A stretch of 64,000 nucleotides of DNA. Source: Nakaseomyces glabratus. Taxonomy: Eukaryota > Ascomycota > Saccharomycetes > Saccharomycetales > Saccharomycetaceae. This document shows positions 49,485 to 59,238 of this stretch, one piece after another. Under the pieces are notes generated by a model that worked only from the letters and a program-made list of their open reading frames with translations, was not told the origin of the DNA and searched no databases. Where the stretch lies: NCBI RefSeq assembly GCF_010111755.1, contig NC_088960.1, positions 1,054,001-1,118,000 on the forward strand, read 5' to 3'. How positions within the stretch are numbered: position 1 is the stretch's first letter; each line of letters opens with the position of its first letter. Made by a program: the position numbers and the translations under genes.

Positions 49485-50174
49485 TCAGACAGTTCTTATA
49501 ATCTTTCTTGGGTTGATATCTCCGATAGTAACATCATCATCGAGCTCCATCTTTCTCTTTAGTGTAGCATTTGCAATGGAGGTCAAAGTGCATACAGAAG
49601 TGGTATGTCTTTGTTCATAGCCCGCTAGTTTAGAACCCCAACTAGTCATTGCCTCGTTAGTGACAGTGAGACCATAATTAAGTTGCTTAAGACACCAGCG
49701 TTCCATTATAGCAATGCTCCGTGTAGGTAAACCGCTAACTTGGGTCCACACTCTCATGGAGAAAGTGATATCATTAGAAAATTTATGTGCCAGGATAATG
49801 CATACTAACAGCAATCTCTTTCCACAGTACGCAAATTCTGGTACATTGATGGCGCCCTCATGAGACTTGATCAATTTATCAAAGTATATGGATGCCAACA
49901 ATAAAATATCTCTGCTGATATGAGCTCTCTTGGTGACTTCTTTCAAAAAATTAGCAATAGATGTCTTGGAGTTATTTATTCTTTTATGCGATTTGCTGTG
50001 AACGCCAGCGACAACATCTGTGATAAAAGAAACAAAATCAGAAGACGATAACTGTGTATTAGCTTCACTACTGGTCCCATCTGATTTCAAACTTTGATAC
50101 GGTGGAGTATGGTAGACATTGTTTGATAGAGTTTCGACAGGGACAAGTTCTCCTGAAGGTGTAACAAAAGCCAT
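49485..50174 (-). CDS. PCL5: Pho85 cyclin Pcl5
   Basis: The product is 229 residues, the same length as S. cerevisiae Pcl5. The cyclin box (about 85-180) includes TKRAHISRDILLLASIYFDKL, the block CGKRLLLVCIILAHKFSND, and LPTRSIAIMERWCLKQLNYGL, which is typical of Pcl1/2-type cyclins. Pcl5 pairs with the Pho85 kinase and promotes phosphorylation and degradation of Gcn4. It is itself unstable and transcribed under Gcn4 control, giving negative feedback. A perfect Gcn4 site lies upstream (50869-50875). In S. cerevisiae the next genes on this side are TRM5, RRP4 and DYS1; here they are missing and HTD2 follows. Confidence 0.88.
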   Translation of the reverse strand: MAFVTPSGELVPVETLSNNVYHTPPYQSLKSDGTSSEANTQLSSSDFVSFITDVVAGVHSKSHKRINNSKTSIANFLKEVTKRAHISRDILLLASIYFDKLIKSHEGAINVPEFAYCGKRLLLVCIILAHKFSNDITFSMRVWTQVSGLPTRSIAIMERWCLKQLNYGLTVTNEAMTSWGSKLAGYEQRHTTSVCTLTSIANATLKRKMELDDDVTIGDINPRKIIRTV

Positions 50175-51235
50175 TCTATTTTAGATAATTTTCTTGATGA
50201 GTCTGTTATCCTATCGTAATTTTTTTTTTATCTTTTGTTTGATAAAAATAATTTCAGTATCGGGTGTGTATATTATTTGACAAATAGTAATGTATCAATG
50301 TTATATTATTTTCCTATCTCTATTATAAGCTTTTCGAAAGAACAAATAGACATGGAAAATGCATTAGATTTCTGAACAGTGTGGGGCTTCGAGACCCCTC
50401 TCTAATGGACAACACCAACCATCTTCTTGAATTCCAAATAATTTAATCCCGTAATATCAACAAAAAAATTCCTTAAAAAAACTATTCCCAATACTATCTT
50501 AAAAGAAATTATCCTTCTTATCCAAAGAAGAGTAATCTTTTATTGCAATAGGCTAAAAATATCAAAAGCTAAGCTTTTATTCTCAAAAACAAATAATGCA
50601 AATGAATAAGGTATTTGAACACACAACCAAAAGAGGTATGTGCTTTGACAAATGATCCTGTGTTCTCCTTATCTACATAAGAGAGCCGATTGACAAAATC
50701 TCCCATCGAGGCTCCCAGCCTTTATATATTGTTCCCTCAATCAAAAAATCCCTTTGTGTGGGTATGTTCATGAATCAGTCAGAGTCCCAACTTCCTTCAC
50801 ATTAGATAGAATTCCGGGATTATAGAAGCACCGACTTGCTTTTTTGGCTCTCTTCTAGAAGACAATTCTGACTCATCAGATCCCCAACCCTCAGAGAATC
50901 CCGTACGGATTCGGGATTCCATACCCATTTTCTCAATGGCAAAAAAAAGCCTTCCATTTTGCATAAAACTTATCAAAAGGAAAATAATGACGAATTCGCA
51001 GAGAAACCACGCAGATGAGATTGATATTCGCAAACATAAAAGAAAGAAACACTCATGTTCTGGTTAATACATGGCAATGAGGAAATGAGCAATTCCTTCT
51101 TATCGACATCCTACAGTTGAGCCACAGATCGCATCAAGGATCCGTAACTCTCATGAACTTGCGGTCCCATTATCTATGTATCTCAGTCAGTGCTTGGGCT
51201 TTATTTGGGGGGAGGGGGTGAAAAGAGAGGACTCA
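50175..51235 (-). promoter_or_regulatory. PCL5 upstream region with a Gcn4 site (TGACTCA, 50869-50875)
   Basis: This 1.06-kb spacer holds the PCL5 promoter and the HTD2 3' flank. TGACTCA at 50869-50875 is the optimal Gcn4 half-site palindrome, about 695 bases from the PCL5 ATG; TGAATCA near 50766-50772 is a weaker match. A 78-codon frame at 50797-51033 overlaps the site and shows no domain. A G-rich run lies near 51207-51221. TRM5, RRP4 and DYS1 would sit here in the S. cerevisiae order; no remnant was recognised. Confidence 0.55.
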
Positions 51236-52084
51236 TTAAGCTTCTAAGTGTTGATCAGGCATGATATCCCGGTGGGACTCTTTGATCTCCATCTTTGCGT
51301 AGAGTTTAGACTCATCGGCGAGCCACAGCGCTGTCGGTGATACTTTTATGGCTCTAAGGGGTGTGAATGGGTAGATAGGTGAAACTGTCTTGTACTTGAT
51401 CCTAGTTATCAGGCTAGCAGAGTTGGGACACAGTAATCTTGCCATTATCTGGGTAATCAATGGGCCGGGAACCAGGATATCCTTGATCCCCTCCTGTGTA
51501 CGACAATAGTCTCTATCCCAATGTATCCTGTGTGGGTTATTGGTCATTTGACAATACTTCACAATATCCAGGTCTGAGATGTTGATACCTGCAACGGCTT
51601 CATATTGTTTAGTTTCCTGTGCCATTTCCTCAAGCGCACTGAAACGGTCACCTATCCGATTTGTGTACTGCAACGTCCTGTCCTCTGTTATAGCTGTAAC
51701 ATCATTACTATCCCTGATTGTTCTTTGTAAAGAAACAAAACAACTATCTCCTATGGGCTTGATGAACTTGATCCGTTCGTGGCAACTGTACTCTTTACCA
51801 GGTACCAAAGGTTTATTATTTGTGATCTCACCGTTTGTCCATCTCCGAAGCCTGTACCGCTGTAAAGTAGATATTAGGGAGCTTGGTGACTGATAGCTGA
51901 AATAGCCATCGGGATCTAGATCTGAGTCAACGGGATTGAAATACAATAGATTGTCCGCCAATTGTATATTCTCTGTCATCTTAATATTGGTACGTACAGC
52001 ATTTTTGAAAAGGTTATTAAATGCTTGGTTCTTTTCGAAGGAAATGATATCTTTATGAAGCCAATGAAGTGACTTCCACGACAT
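51236..52084 (-). CDS. HTD2: Mitochondrial 3-hydroxyacyl-thioester dehydratase Htd2
   Basis: From the ATG at 52084 the product is 282 residues (S. cerevisiae 280), starting MSWKSLHWLHKDIISFEKNQ. The hot-dog fold dehydratase core is at about 180-260, with ISDLDIVKYCQMTNNPHRIHWDRDY (the catalytic Asp/His region) and LVPGPLITQIMARLL. Htd2 performs the dehydration step of mitochondrial type II fatty-acid synthesis, which feeds lipoic acid production. The frame opens 16 codons earlier only through a TTG. The N-terminus is not strongly presequence-like. Position between PCL5 and SSF1 fits chromosome VIII synteny with intervening genes lost. Confidence 0.87.
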   Translation of the reverse strand: MSWKSLHWLHKDIISFEKNQAFNNLFKNAVRTNIKMTENIQLADNLLYFNPVDSDLDPDGYFSYQSPSSLISTLQRYRLRRWTNGEITNNKPLVPGKEYSCHERIKFIKPIGDSCFVSLQRTIRDSNDVTAITEDRTLQYTNRIGDRFSALEEMAQETKQYEAVAGINISDLDIVKYCQMTNNPHRIHWDRDYCRTQEGIKDILVPGPLITQIMARLLCPNSASLITRIKYKTVSPIYPFTPLRAIKVSPTALWLADESKLYAKMEIKESHRDIMPDQHLEA

Positions 52085-52507
52085 AGTTGAAGTACTGTCA
52101 ATTTGCTTCAGATATAGAGAAAGTGTTTTCAATTAACATTCACATAACTTTCTCATCTATTTCTGACGTTAAATGTAGTCATCGCTTTATAATCTCAGTT
52201 TTTCATACTGCAGAAATTTCAATTTGCGATCATAAACTTAAGACATCTTTGTAGATGTAGGAAAGAGAACAATTATTTAAAAATACTGATGTCAAAATAA
52301 TGCAAATTATAATAATCGAATTCCTTTACAGAAAATGACTTCTCTATTATATAGATACTGCTCTTTTAAAAGCACTTATTGAAAGGTATTAAAATACGCG
52401 AACCACATCATCTTCTTTGATTATGCTGAGCCTTTCAATACAAACTAACGCTACAAATTGCTCATCATGGACTCGAATCACTATACCTTCTGCCCCCATG
52501 ACTTGGC
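52085..52507 (-). promoter_or_regulatory. HTD2 upstream region / SSF1 3' flank
   Basis: AT-rich spacer. A short upstream frame from an ATG at 52139 (13 codons) precedes HTD2 out of frame. No other feature was seen. Confidence 0.35.
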
Positions 52508-53902
52508 TTACTCAATGTCACTGTACAAATCACTGTCGATATCCTCAGGAACATCCTTATATTCGTTTTCAGATTCTGAGCTGGAAGAGTCCGACTCAGA
52601 TTCTGATATGTCCTTTCCTTCTTCACTACCTTCCTCGGCAGCTGCTTTTCTTGCTGCCCTTCTTTCAAGTTTCCTTTGTCTCTTCGCTTCCTTATGTGCT
52701 TTCTTCTTCGCAATGTTCTCTTCTTGCTCCTTTCTTCTTTGCTCCTTTATTCTCATCTTCTCCTTATGCCTCTTTTCAAGTGCTCTGATCTCAGAATCAG
52801 TCTTCTGTACAAACTCATGATGTAGAACTTTACCTGAACATATTCCTTCTTCTAGTTTGACTAGTTTCAAAGTCAATCTTGGACCAATTTCTGTTAACCT
52901 CACAGCCTTCTTTCTTGGTGTACTAACTGGAGCTTGTTCTTGTTCGTTTTCGTCATCTTCTTCAAGAGGTATGTTTGAGCTCTCAAAGTCCTTCATGTCT
53001 TCATCACCATCGACATCTTTTGCTTCCTCAACTGTGTCATCCTCTTTATGCTTGACTGAACGCTTGACCTTTACAGATTCTGTGTCCATAACTTTCACAA
53101 TAGAGTCTTCTTCAATCTCAGATTCAGATGTATATGCACCTATGTCATGGTCAAGAATCAAAGAGGAAATGTCCTCCTTCTTGTGTAAGTTCGGTACGGC
53201 CTTACTTAAATTGTTTTTAGCCTTGTACAGTTTCTTTAAATTTCTTGAAATATCTACCTCTCTAATATCGATGAAGTAATGACGCATGGAAATTTCACCA
53301 GTTTCTTTATCTTTGTTAATCATAAATACTCTTTTGATCGAGTTTATATGAATTCTAGAAGGGTTTAGTGGTGGGAAAATGTTTTGGAACATTGACACCA
53401 CAATCTTATCCACATTAGCTCTCTCAACTTCTTTCTCATCATTCTCATCCTTGGGCTTGGTGGTAAATCCATTCAGAACTAATAATGGTGGGTTCATAAC
53501 ATCTTCCTTTGTGAGAGATTTTGGTCTTCTTAGATACTTCTTGATGTCTCTGCCGAGAGAATAGTCCATAACCTGGAAAGTGATAGTTGGACCCTTTGGT
53601 GTTCTAGCTATCTTCAATGATACATTACCAGTCTTCTCCGATTGCGTAAACATGAATAGATGGGATACACCCAATGGGCCACACATGACAACAAAATCCT
53701 TCAGCTTGTTAGACTTCCTCTCTTTCAATCTAATAGCAGTATGTGGTTGCATGATCTGACGGAAATCCTTCACCAACTGGTTCAAGGAATGGTTACCCAA
53801 AGAGGTCTGACCAACCCTGATCACCATTGACTTTGGAATACCTCTCTCCTCATCGGGCACAACTTGAACATGCGTTCTCTTCTTTTGTCTTCTCTTAGCC
53901 AT
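52508..53902 (-). CDS. SSF1: Ribosome assembly factor Ssf1 (Brix family)
   Basis: This 464-residue protein (S. cerevisiae 453) starts MAKRRQKKRTHVQVVPDEERGIPKSMVIRVG. The Brix domain (about 25-350) includes LVKDFRQIMQPHTAIRLKERKSNKLKDFV and the sigma70-like motif region. A highly charged C-terminus follows: acidic near 255-325, then a long basic helix (KEKMRIKEQRRKEQEENIAKKK, shown in part) and an acidic tail. Ssf1 with Rrp15 and Rrp14 binds 27S pre-rRNA in the nucleolus for 60S maturation. S. cerevisiae has the WGD duplicate SSF2; the position next to RRP3 and HTD2 indicates SSF1. It shares a divergent promoter with RRP3. Confidence 0.95.
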   Translation of the reverse strand: MAKRRQKKRTHVQVVPDEERGIPKSMVIRVGQTSLGNHSLNQLVKDFRQIMQPHTAIRLKERKSNKLKDFVVMCGPLGVSHLFMFTQSEKTGNVSLKIARTPKGPTITFQVMDYSLGRDIKKYLRRPKSLTKEDVMNPPLLVLNGFTTKPKDENDEKEVERANVDKIVVSMFQNIFPPLNPSRIHINSIKRVFMINKDKETGEISMRHYFIDIREVDISRNLKKLYKAKNNLSKAVPNLHKKEDISSLILDHDIGAYTSESEIEEDSIVKVMDTESVKVKRSVKHKEDDTVEEAKDVDGDEDMKDFESSNIPLEEDDENEQEQAPVSTPRKKAVRLTEIGPRLTLKLVKLEEGICSGKVLHHEFVQKTDSEIRALEKRHKEKMRIKEQRRKEQEENIAKKKAHKEAKRQRKLERRAARKAAAEEGSEEGKDISESESDSSSSESENEYKDVPEDIDSDLYSDIE

Positions 53903-54260
53903 ATTAAACTGCTCTCACTGTTCTTAGGAACAAGATGTAAATACCTGAGATCCTATGCACACAACAACTTATATATATTGTCCAATTGCTATACTTCTTT
54001 GCCGGCTCATCGACTGTATTTTGCGATGAGCTCTGAATAAAAAAATTTTCAAAATTTTTGCAGTACTGAAATGGCTGATTCTTGTACGGTGCTTTCTTCA
54101 GATGAAAAAAATGAAAAAATAATCGATGGCCATAACATGCGATGAGCTTGATCAATATTAGTCCAATATTTTGGAATAGCCAACTTAACTATAACGTACT
54201 AGGGACACCTTAATAACACATTTGTAGGACTATTGTACTCACAATATAAGTAAAGAGAAA
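53903..54260. promoter_or_regulatory. Shared divergent ribosome-biogenesis promoter SSF1 / RRP3
   Basis: The spacer has three PAC cores: GCTCATCG (54005-54012), GCGATGAGC (54023-54031) and GCGATGAGC (54139-54147). RRPE-type runs AAAAAAATTTTC and AAAATTTTT occur at about 54039-54059. Both flanking genes act in ribosome assembly, so co-regulation through Dot6/Tod6 and Stb3 is a fair inference. Confidence 0.75.
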
Positions 54261-55742
54261 ATGGCAGGCAAAGTTGGTAAAGTATCAAAGAAGAGCGATG
54301 ATGTTAGTTCACTAGCTGCTAAAATTAGGGCTAGAGCCCTTGAGAATCAAAAGAAGATGCAAGCGGCTTCCAGAAAGGACTCTGAAAGCGATTCCAGCGA
54401 TGAGGAAGTTGAGAGACCCGCCAAGAAACAAGCTAAGGATGAAAAAGTAGAAGAACCAGAGGAAGAGGTCACATTTGAATCATTTGCTCAATTGAACTTA
54501 GTACCTGAGTTGATTCAAGCATGCCAAAATTTGAATTTCACTAAGCCAACACCTATTCAGGCCAGAGCCATTCCACCGGCTTTGGCTGGTAGTGATGTTA
54601 TTGGTTTGGCACAAACAGGTTCGGGTAAAACCGCAGCATTTGCTATTCCGATCTTAAACAAGTTATGGGAAGACCAGCAGCCATACTATGCATGTGTACT
54701 AGCACCTACAAGAGAACTGGCTCAACAGATCAAGGAAACTTTTGACTCATTAGGTTCTCTGATGGGTGTCAGAACCACATGTATTGTTGGTGGTATGAAT
54801 ATGATGGATCAAGCAAGAGATTTGATGCGTAAACCTCATATAATTATCGCTACACCTGGTAGATTAATGGATCATTTAGAGAACACTAAGGGATTCTCGC
54901 TGAAAAATTTGAAATTCTTAGTCATGGATGAAGCCGATAGATTGTTAGACATGGAATTTGGTCCAGTATTAGATAGAATTTTGAAGATCATACCTACAAA
55001 AGGTAGAACCACTTACCTATTCTCTGCGACAATGACTTCAAAGATTGATAAACTACAAAGGGCAAGTTTAACAAACCCAGTGAAATGTGCAGTCTCAAAT
55101 AAATACCAAACTGTGGATACTTTGGTGCAAACGCTTATGGTTGTGCCTGGTGGCCTAAAGAACACTTTCTTGATATATCTATTAAACGAATTTATTGGTA
55201 AAACAGTTATTATTTTTACCAGAACAAAAGCCAATGCGGAAAGATTATCTGGGCTATGTAATCTACTAGAATTCAGTGCCACTGCCCTTCATGGTGACTT
55301 GAATCAAAATCAAAGAACTGGTGCCTTGGATTTGTTCAAGGCAGGCAAAAGATCAATATTAGTTGCTACGGATGTTGCTGCAAGAGGTTTAGATATTCCA
55401 TCTGTCGATATTGTCATCAATTATGATATTCCAGTTGACTCTAAATCCTATATTCATAGAGTAGGTAGAACAGCAAGAGCTGGTAGATCTGGTAAATCCA
55501 TTTCCTTAGTTTCACAATATGATTTAGAACTGATTCTGAGAATAGAAGAAGTGTTGGGAAAGAAGCTACCGAAGGAGAGTGTTGATAAAAACATTATTTT
55601 GACACTGAGGGATTCTGTAGATAAAGCTAATGGTGAAGTTGTTATGGAGATGAATAGAAGAAATAAGGAAAAGCAAGCTAGAGGGAAAGGTAGAAGAGGT
55701 AGAATGATGGCCAAAGAAAACATGGATAGAGAAGAAAAATAA
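54261..55742 (+). CDS. RRP3: DEAD-box ATP-dependent RNA helicase Rrp3
   Basis: This 493-residue helicase (S. cerevisiae 501) has an acidic/basic N-terminal tail (1-70) followed by the Q motif [20 protein letters not shown]. Motif I is AQTGSGKT (117-124), Ia is PTRELAQQ, Ib is TPGRL, II is DEAD (about 223-226), III is SAT, IV is VIIFTRTK, V is [10 protein letters not shown] and VI is [10 protein letters not shown]. The C-terminus is basic ([10 protein letters not shown]). Rrp3 works in the nucleolar SSU processome on early pre-18S rRNA cleavages. The next gene, TFB1, belongs to the WGD sister region in S. cerevisiae. Confidence 0.96.
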   Translation: MAGKVGKVSKKSDDVSSLAAKIRARALENQKKMQAASRKDSESDSSDEEVERPAKKQAKDEKVEEPEEEVTFESFAQLNLVPELIQACQNLNFTKPTPIQARAIPPALAGSDVIGLAQTGSGKTAAFAIPILNKLWEDQQPYYACVLAPTRELAQQIKETFDSLGSLMGVRTTCIVGGMNMMDQARDLMRKPHIIIATPGRLMDHLENTKGFSLKNLKFLVMDEADRLLDMEFGPVLDRILKIIPTKGRTTYLFSATMTSKIDKLQRASLTNPVKCAVSNKYQTVDTLVQTLMVVPGGLKNTFLIYLLNEFIGKTVIIFTRTKANAERLSGLCNLLEFSATALHGDLNQNQRTGALDLFKAGKRSILVATDVAARGLDIPSVDIVINYDIPVDSKSYIHRVGRTARAGRSGKSISLVSQYDLELILRIEEVLGKKLPKESVDKNIILTLRDSVDKANGEVVMEMNRRNKEKQARGKGRRGRMMAKENMDREEK

Positions 55743-55911
55743 AAAATTCGTTGAAGTATCTAATTATATAAAGTATTTCATTAACTTGCATGGTCGTTAT
55801 TAAGTTATTTTTCTTTGTATGCAAATGCTGTATATTTCTTTTTAAAATATTAACAATATGAGTAGAAAATTGAAATCTAGTCAAGATTTCTGCTAGGAAA
55901 ATGGATGTAAC

Positions 55912-57747
55912 TCACAAACATGATTCATATTTACTAATTGCAAGTTCAATTGAATTCATGGTAGTTTTCAAGTAAGCTTCACAGAGGCTAGCTAGTTTTT
56001 CACCATCACCATCCTTAACGTCTTTCAAAAGCTCTTTCAACTTAGCGACACATTCCTTCAAGTGATTGTAAAGTTTACGAACACTATTGGCCTGTTTTTG
56101 ATCACCACTTTGAAAATGAATATAAAAATGCTTTAAAAATTCACAACATGTTCCATGTAACATCCTACAACTTTCTAAAAGATCTGGGGGCATTTCTGAG
56201 GGTACATCAGTTTCGTTTATTTTATTTGTTGTGAACGTGGTCATATACGATGAATCCATATTATTGTGTTTTGCTTGTTTGGCATTAATTCGAACAGTTT
56301 TAATAACTTGTTGATTGATTGCATCTATAATAGTACCTTCTTTATCATCCTTACCAGATACAACATCAGTAAGATCAAGTTCTCGTTGTAAACCGATGTT
56401 AACCTCTTCAATCTGATTACGTACTATTGGATCAGTTATTTTTATATGCTCTGTAGTCCTGCCCTCTCCTTCATTACCATTAGATCTCTCTTTCGTTCCA
56501 ATTTTCAAGTGAACTATTGAGTACTCAGCTTTGTATTCGTCGTTAAGATCATTAAGTTCTAACTCTTGTTCATTACCTTCTTGTTCCAACTCGGCACTGT
56601 TTGTGAGATTTGACCTAGAATACTCATTTTCTAAAGCAGTTGTCATCTTCTCACTTAATCTATTCATACTTCTTAAGATGTCCAAAGTACCGTCATTATT
56701 ACCATTCATATCCATACCAGGCTGCATAGTAAAATCAGGTTTGTTACCTCTCTTTACTGGATCATCTTGGGTATTCCCTCCTAAGTCAATAAACTTTGAT
56801 ACAGGATGGAACAGGCGTTCATCATCCTTTCTATCAAATTCGATATCAAGACTCAGATACCTATCTATGATAACGTCACCTCTGTCATTAGCCATAATTT
56901 TTTCACCTCTCAGCTTTCTGAACAATTTAGATGAGAAGAACCTAGCCCAAAATTCGGATTCTTTGAAATTTTTAGGAACATTGTCAAGATAAGCTTTTTT
57001 GACAATAGGATAATTCTGAAATATACTTATAATCTTATCTCTGGAAAGATTCACATTAACTTGATTTTCTGACGATGCAACAGGTTTGATAACCGAGAGG
57101 ACATTATAAGGTCCGATTTTCTGTGAAGTAGATAATGCAAAGGCACGCAACATCGGTATTCTTGTGCTCCAAAATTCTTCTGGTGGAAGATTAGAGTTTA
57201 TTACAGTTTCTTGGAATGTTTTCATTAGTTGTTTATTGGATGTGAGTAATGATTGTTGTAATTTCAAGTTTTTCATTAAGTTGTCATAAGACAAGGAATC
57301 GTCCAATTTAGAAGTATTGATCAATTCTTGTTGTTGTGATTGTTGTGACTCTTTTGAGACAGCATTGCTGTCCCCACTAACAGCTTGCTTCTGTTCATGT
57401 ATTTCGGTGTCCTTATAACGAGAAATTATCGCTTGTAGTGTAATCTTTATGTTGTCCATCACACTACGATTATTGAAAGAAAACATATGGGCGGCAGGCT
57501 TTGGTGACACCATCTCACCATCATTGTTCTTTACTTTCTTGGACTCATCAACTTTCTCGATCAGCCTCAACATAAGTTTCTCCGAAGTTGCAGGCGTTGC
57601 TTGCAATTTATCTACAACATCTAGAACAATCATATGCGTCTTATCACCATCTGTTGACCTCCATAACAGTTCTGCTGGTGATACATCTTCGTTGATGGTC
57701 AGTATACCATTGACCTTCTTATAACTGGCAGCACCGCTATGAGACAT
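55912..57747 (-). CDS. TFB1: TFIIH core subunit Tfb1 (p62)
   Basis: This 611-residue protein (S. cerevisiae 642) starts MSHSGAASYKKVNGILTINEDVSP, the PH/PTB-type domain (about 1-115) that binds acidic activators, TFIIE and Rad4. Two BSD domains follow at about 165-300 (NLPPEEFWSTRIPML and FKESEFWARFFSSKLFRKLRG). A helical C-terminal part (about 520-611) packs against Tfb4 and Ssl1. Tfb1 is part of TFIIH in transcription initiation and nucleotide excision repair. In S. cerevisiae TFB1 and SUM1 are adjacent and divergent, as here. Confidence 0.95.
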   Translation of the reverse strand: MSHSGAASYKKVNGILTINEDVSPAELLWRSTDGDKTHMIVLDVVDKLQATPATSEKLMLRLIEKVDESKKVKNNDGEMVSPKPAAHMFSFNNRSVMDNIKITLQAIISRYKDTEIHEQKQAVSGDSNAVSKESQQSQQQELINTSKLDDSLSYDNLMKNLKLQQSLLTSNKQLMKTFQETVINSNLPPEEFWSTRIPMLRAFALSTSQKIGPYNVLSVIKPVASSENQVNVNLSRDKIISIFQNYPIVKKAYLDNVPKNFKESEFWARFFSSKLFRKLRGEKIMANDRGDVIIDRYLSLDIEFDRKDDERLFHPVSKFIDLGGNTQDDPVKRGNKPDFTMQPGMDMNGNNDGTLDILRSMNRLSEKMTTALENEYSRSNLTNSAELEQEGNEQELELNDLNDEYKAEYSIVHLKIGTKERSNGNEGEGRTTEHIKITDPIVRNQIEEVNIGLQRELDLTDVVSGKDDKEGTIIDAINQQVIKTVRINAKQAKHNNMDSSYMTTFTTNKINETDVPSEMPPDLLESCRMLHGTCCEFLKHFYIHFQSGDQKQANSVRKLYNHLKECVAKLKELLKDVKDGDGEKLASLCEAYLKTTMNSIELAISKYESCL

Positions 57748-59238
57748 ATCAGGAGTATCCTTTGATCTCTAGACCTTAGCTTGCAATGTGGTATCCCAAT
57801 CAGCACCAGCCACAATTTCCTAATATATACAGATTTTATGTAATATTTGTAAGGTATACCTCCGATTGAACCAATTATTGCTTATAATTGATGGGGGAAC
57901 TCCATTGCTCTTCGCAGTTAACTTTTGTCAGTTTTCCAGGATTTGAAAGTAGCAGGGTAAATATGCGTAGCACTCTCTCCATAATATTTACCCGGCTTTA
58001 TATTAGTTGCTTCTCTTTAGTGAGGGAGGGCTCTAATATGAATGCGCTATTTCTTTACTTTAATTATAATTTAATTGTTCCTATAAGTCCATTAGAATCA
58101 ATACAGGAAGACCTTATATATCACAATTCATAGCAGCAGCGATTGCTAAAATATCGCAAGGGTACCAGATTCTATATTTCACGACGCTTACTGTAATTGT
58201 TATTGATAAATATAAGAGAGCATTATTTCGGTGACTATAGTAGTGTTAAAGAAATAAAATTATGAACTACCACTATCGGGTTCATTAAACAAGTGTATAT
58301 ACAAGTTACTTATTTTTCAGTACTTAGCTAGTATATTAAAAAAATTCTCTTCATCAAAATATAATTATTGAAAGGTGGGGATAACTAGTAATGATGAAAT
58401 ATCGGTACGTTAGCTGTGTGCGAATAGCCAGATGATTTCTACATTGGCAAGCAGTGTAGTGTATGATTGTACAAGGTGAAAGGAAAAATAGTGGTTGGTT
58501 CAAGTGTAGGAAATGATGAAAGTAAGAAATGAGGGATTGTACGAAGACGAAGTCGTGGTCCGGAGCCAAATTTCACAGAAAAAGTTTGCTAATCAACAGC
58601 TGGATGAGAATTTAGGAAGAAAAAAAATAATAAAATAAAAATAATATTATAATAATAAAAGGTAGAATAAATATATAATTTAGTTGACCAAAGTTTTAAT
58701 TAAAATAGCAAGAAATTGAGTGGAGGCTGAATAGTATTTGGGATTCTGGTTATCATTTTTTTACCAGCTGTTAAAATCTGAGTAAAGCAATCTTTAGTCA
58801 AAAACAATAAAGCACAATAAAAGAACTGATCAAAGTCAATTATTATTGAGAGAATTGATTTTACCAGCCAGTCATTTTTTAAGTCAGGAATCTTTCGTCA
58901 ACATATTATTTTTTTTTATTAAATTAACTTACCTTATTTTCCATTCGAATTTATCAAAACAATCGGATATTTTAATTTGAAGTTTGTATTATAGCCCTGA
59001 GCAAACTCAGTATCAGTATTGCAGAGAACAAAAATCAAATATACTTTAGCCAAAATAGACCGGTGTAGGTGATAAGGTGCATTTTATTTACGCGTTATAA
59101 ACAGCAATCACAGAATAGTCAAAAGGCATATTCGAAGCAGGCAATACTTGTATTACACCCTTGATAATCGAATTACCTCGGTTATATCGAGATATTGAAA
59201 AAAAAAAAAGAGCTTAGAAACAATTATATAAACCAGCT
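57748..59238. promoter_or_regulatory. 1.5-kb divergent upstream region TFB1 (-) / SUM1 (+)
   Basis: Very AT-rich, with a low-complexity AATA/TAAT tract near 58621-58670 and a poly-A run near 59197. Small frames (57888-58133 and 58354-58569) have no domain. No RNA gene was seen. Confidence 0.5.

Noticed and set aside
50797..51033. 78-codon frame upstream of PCL5
   Set aside because: No domain, and it overlaps the Gcn4 site and promoter DNA.
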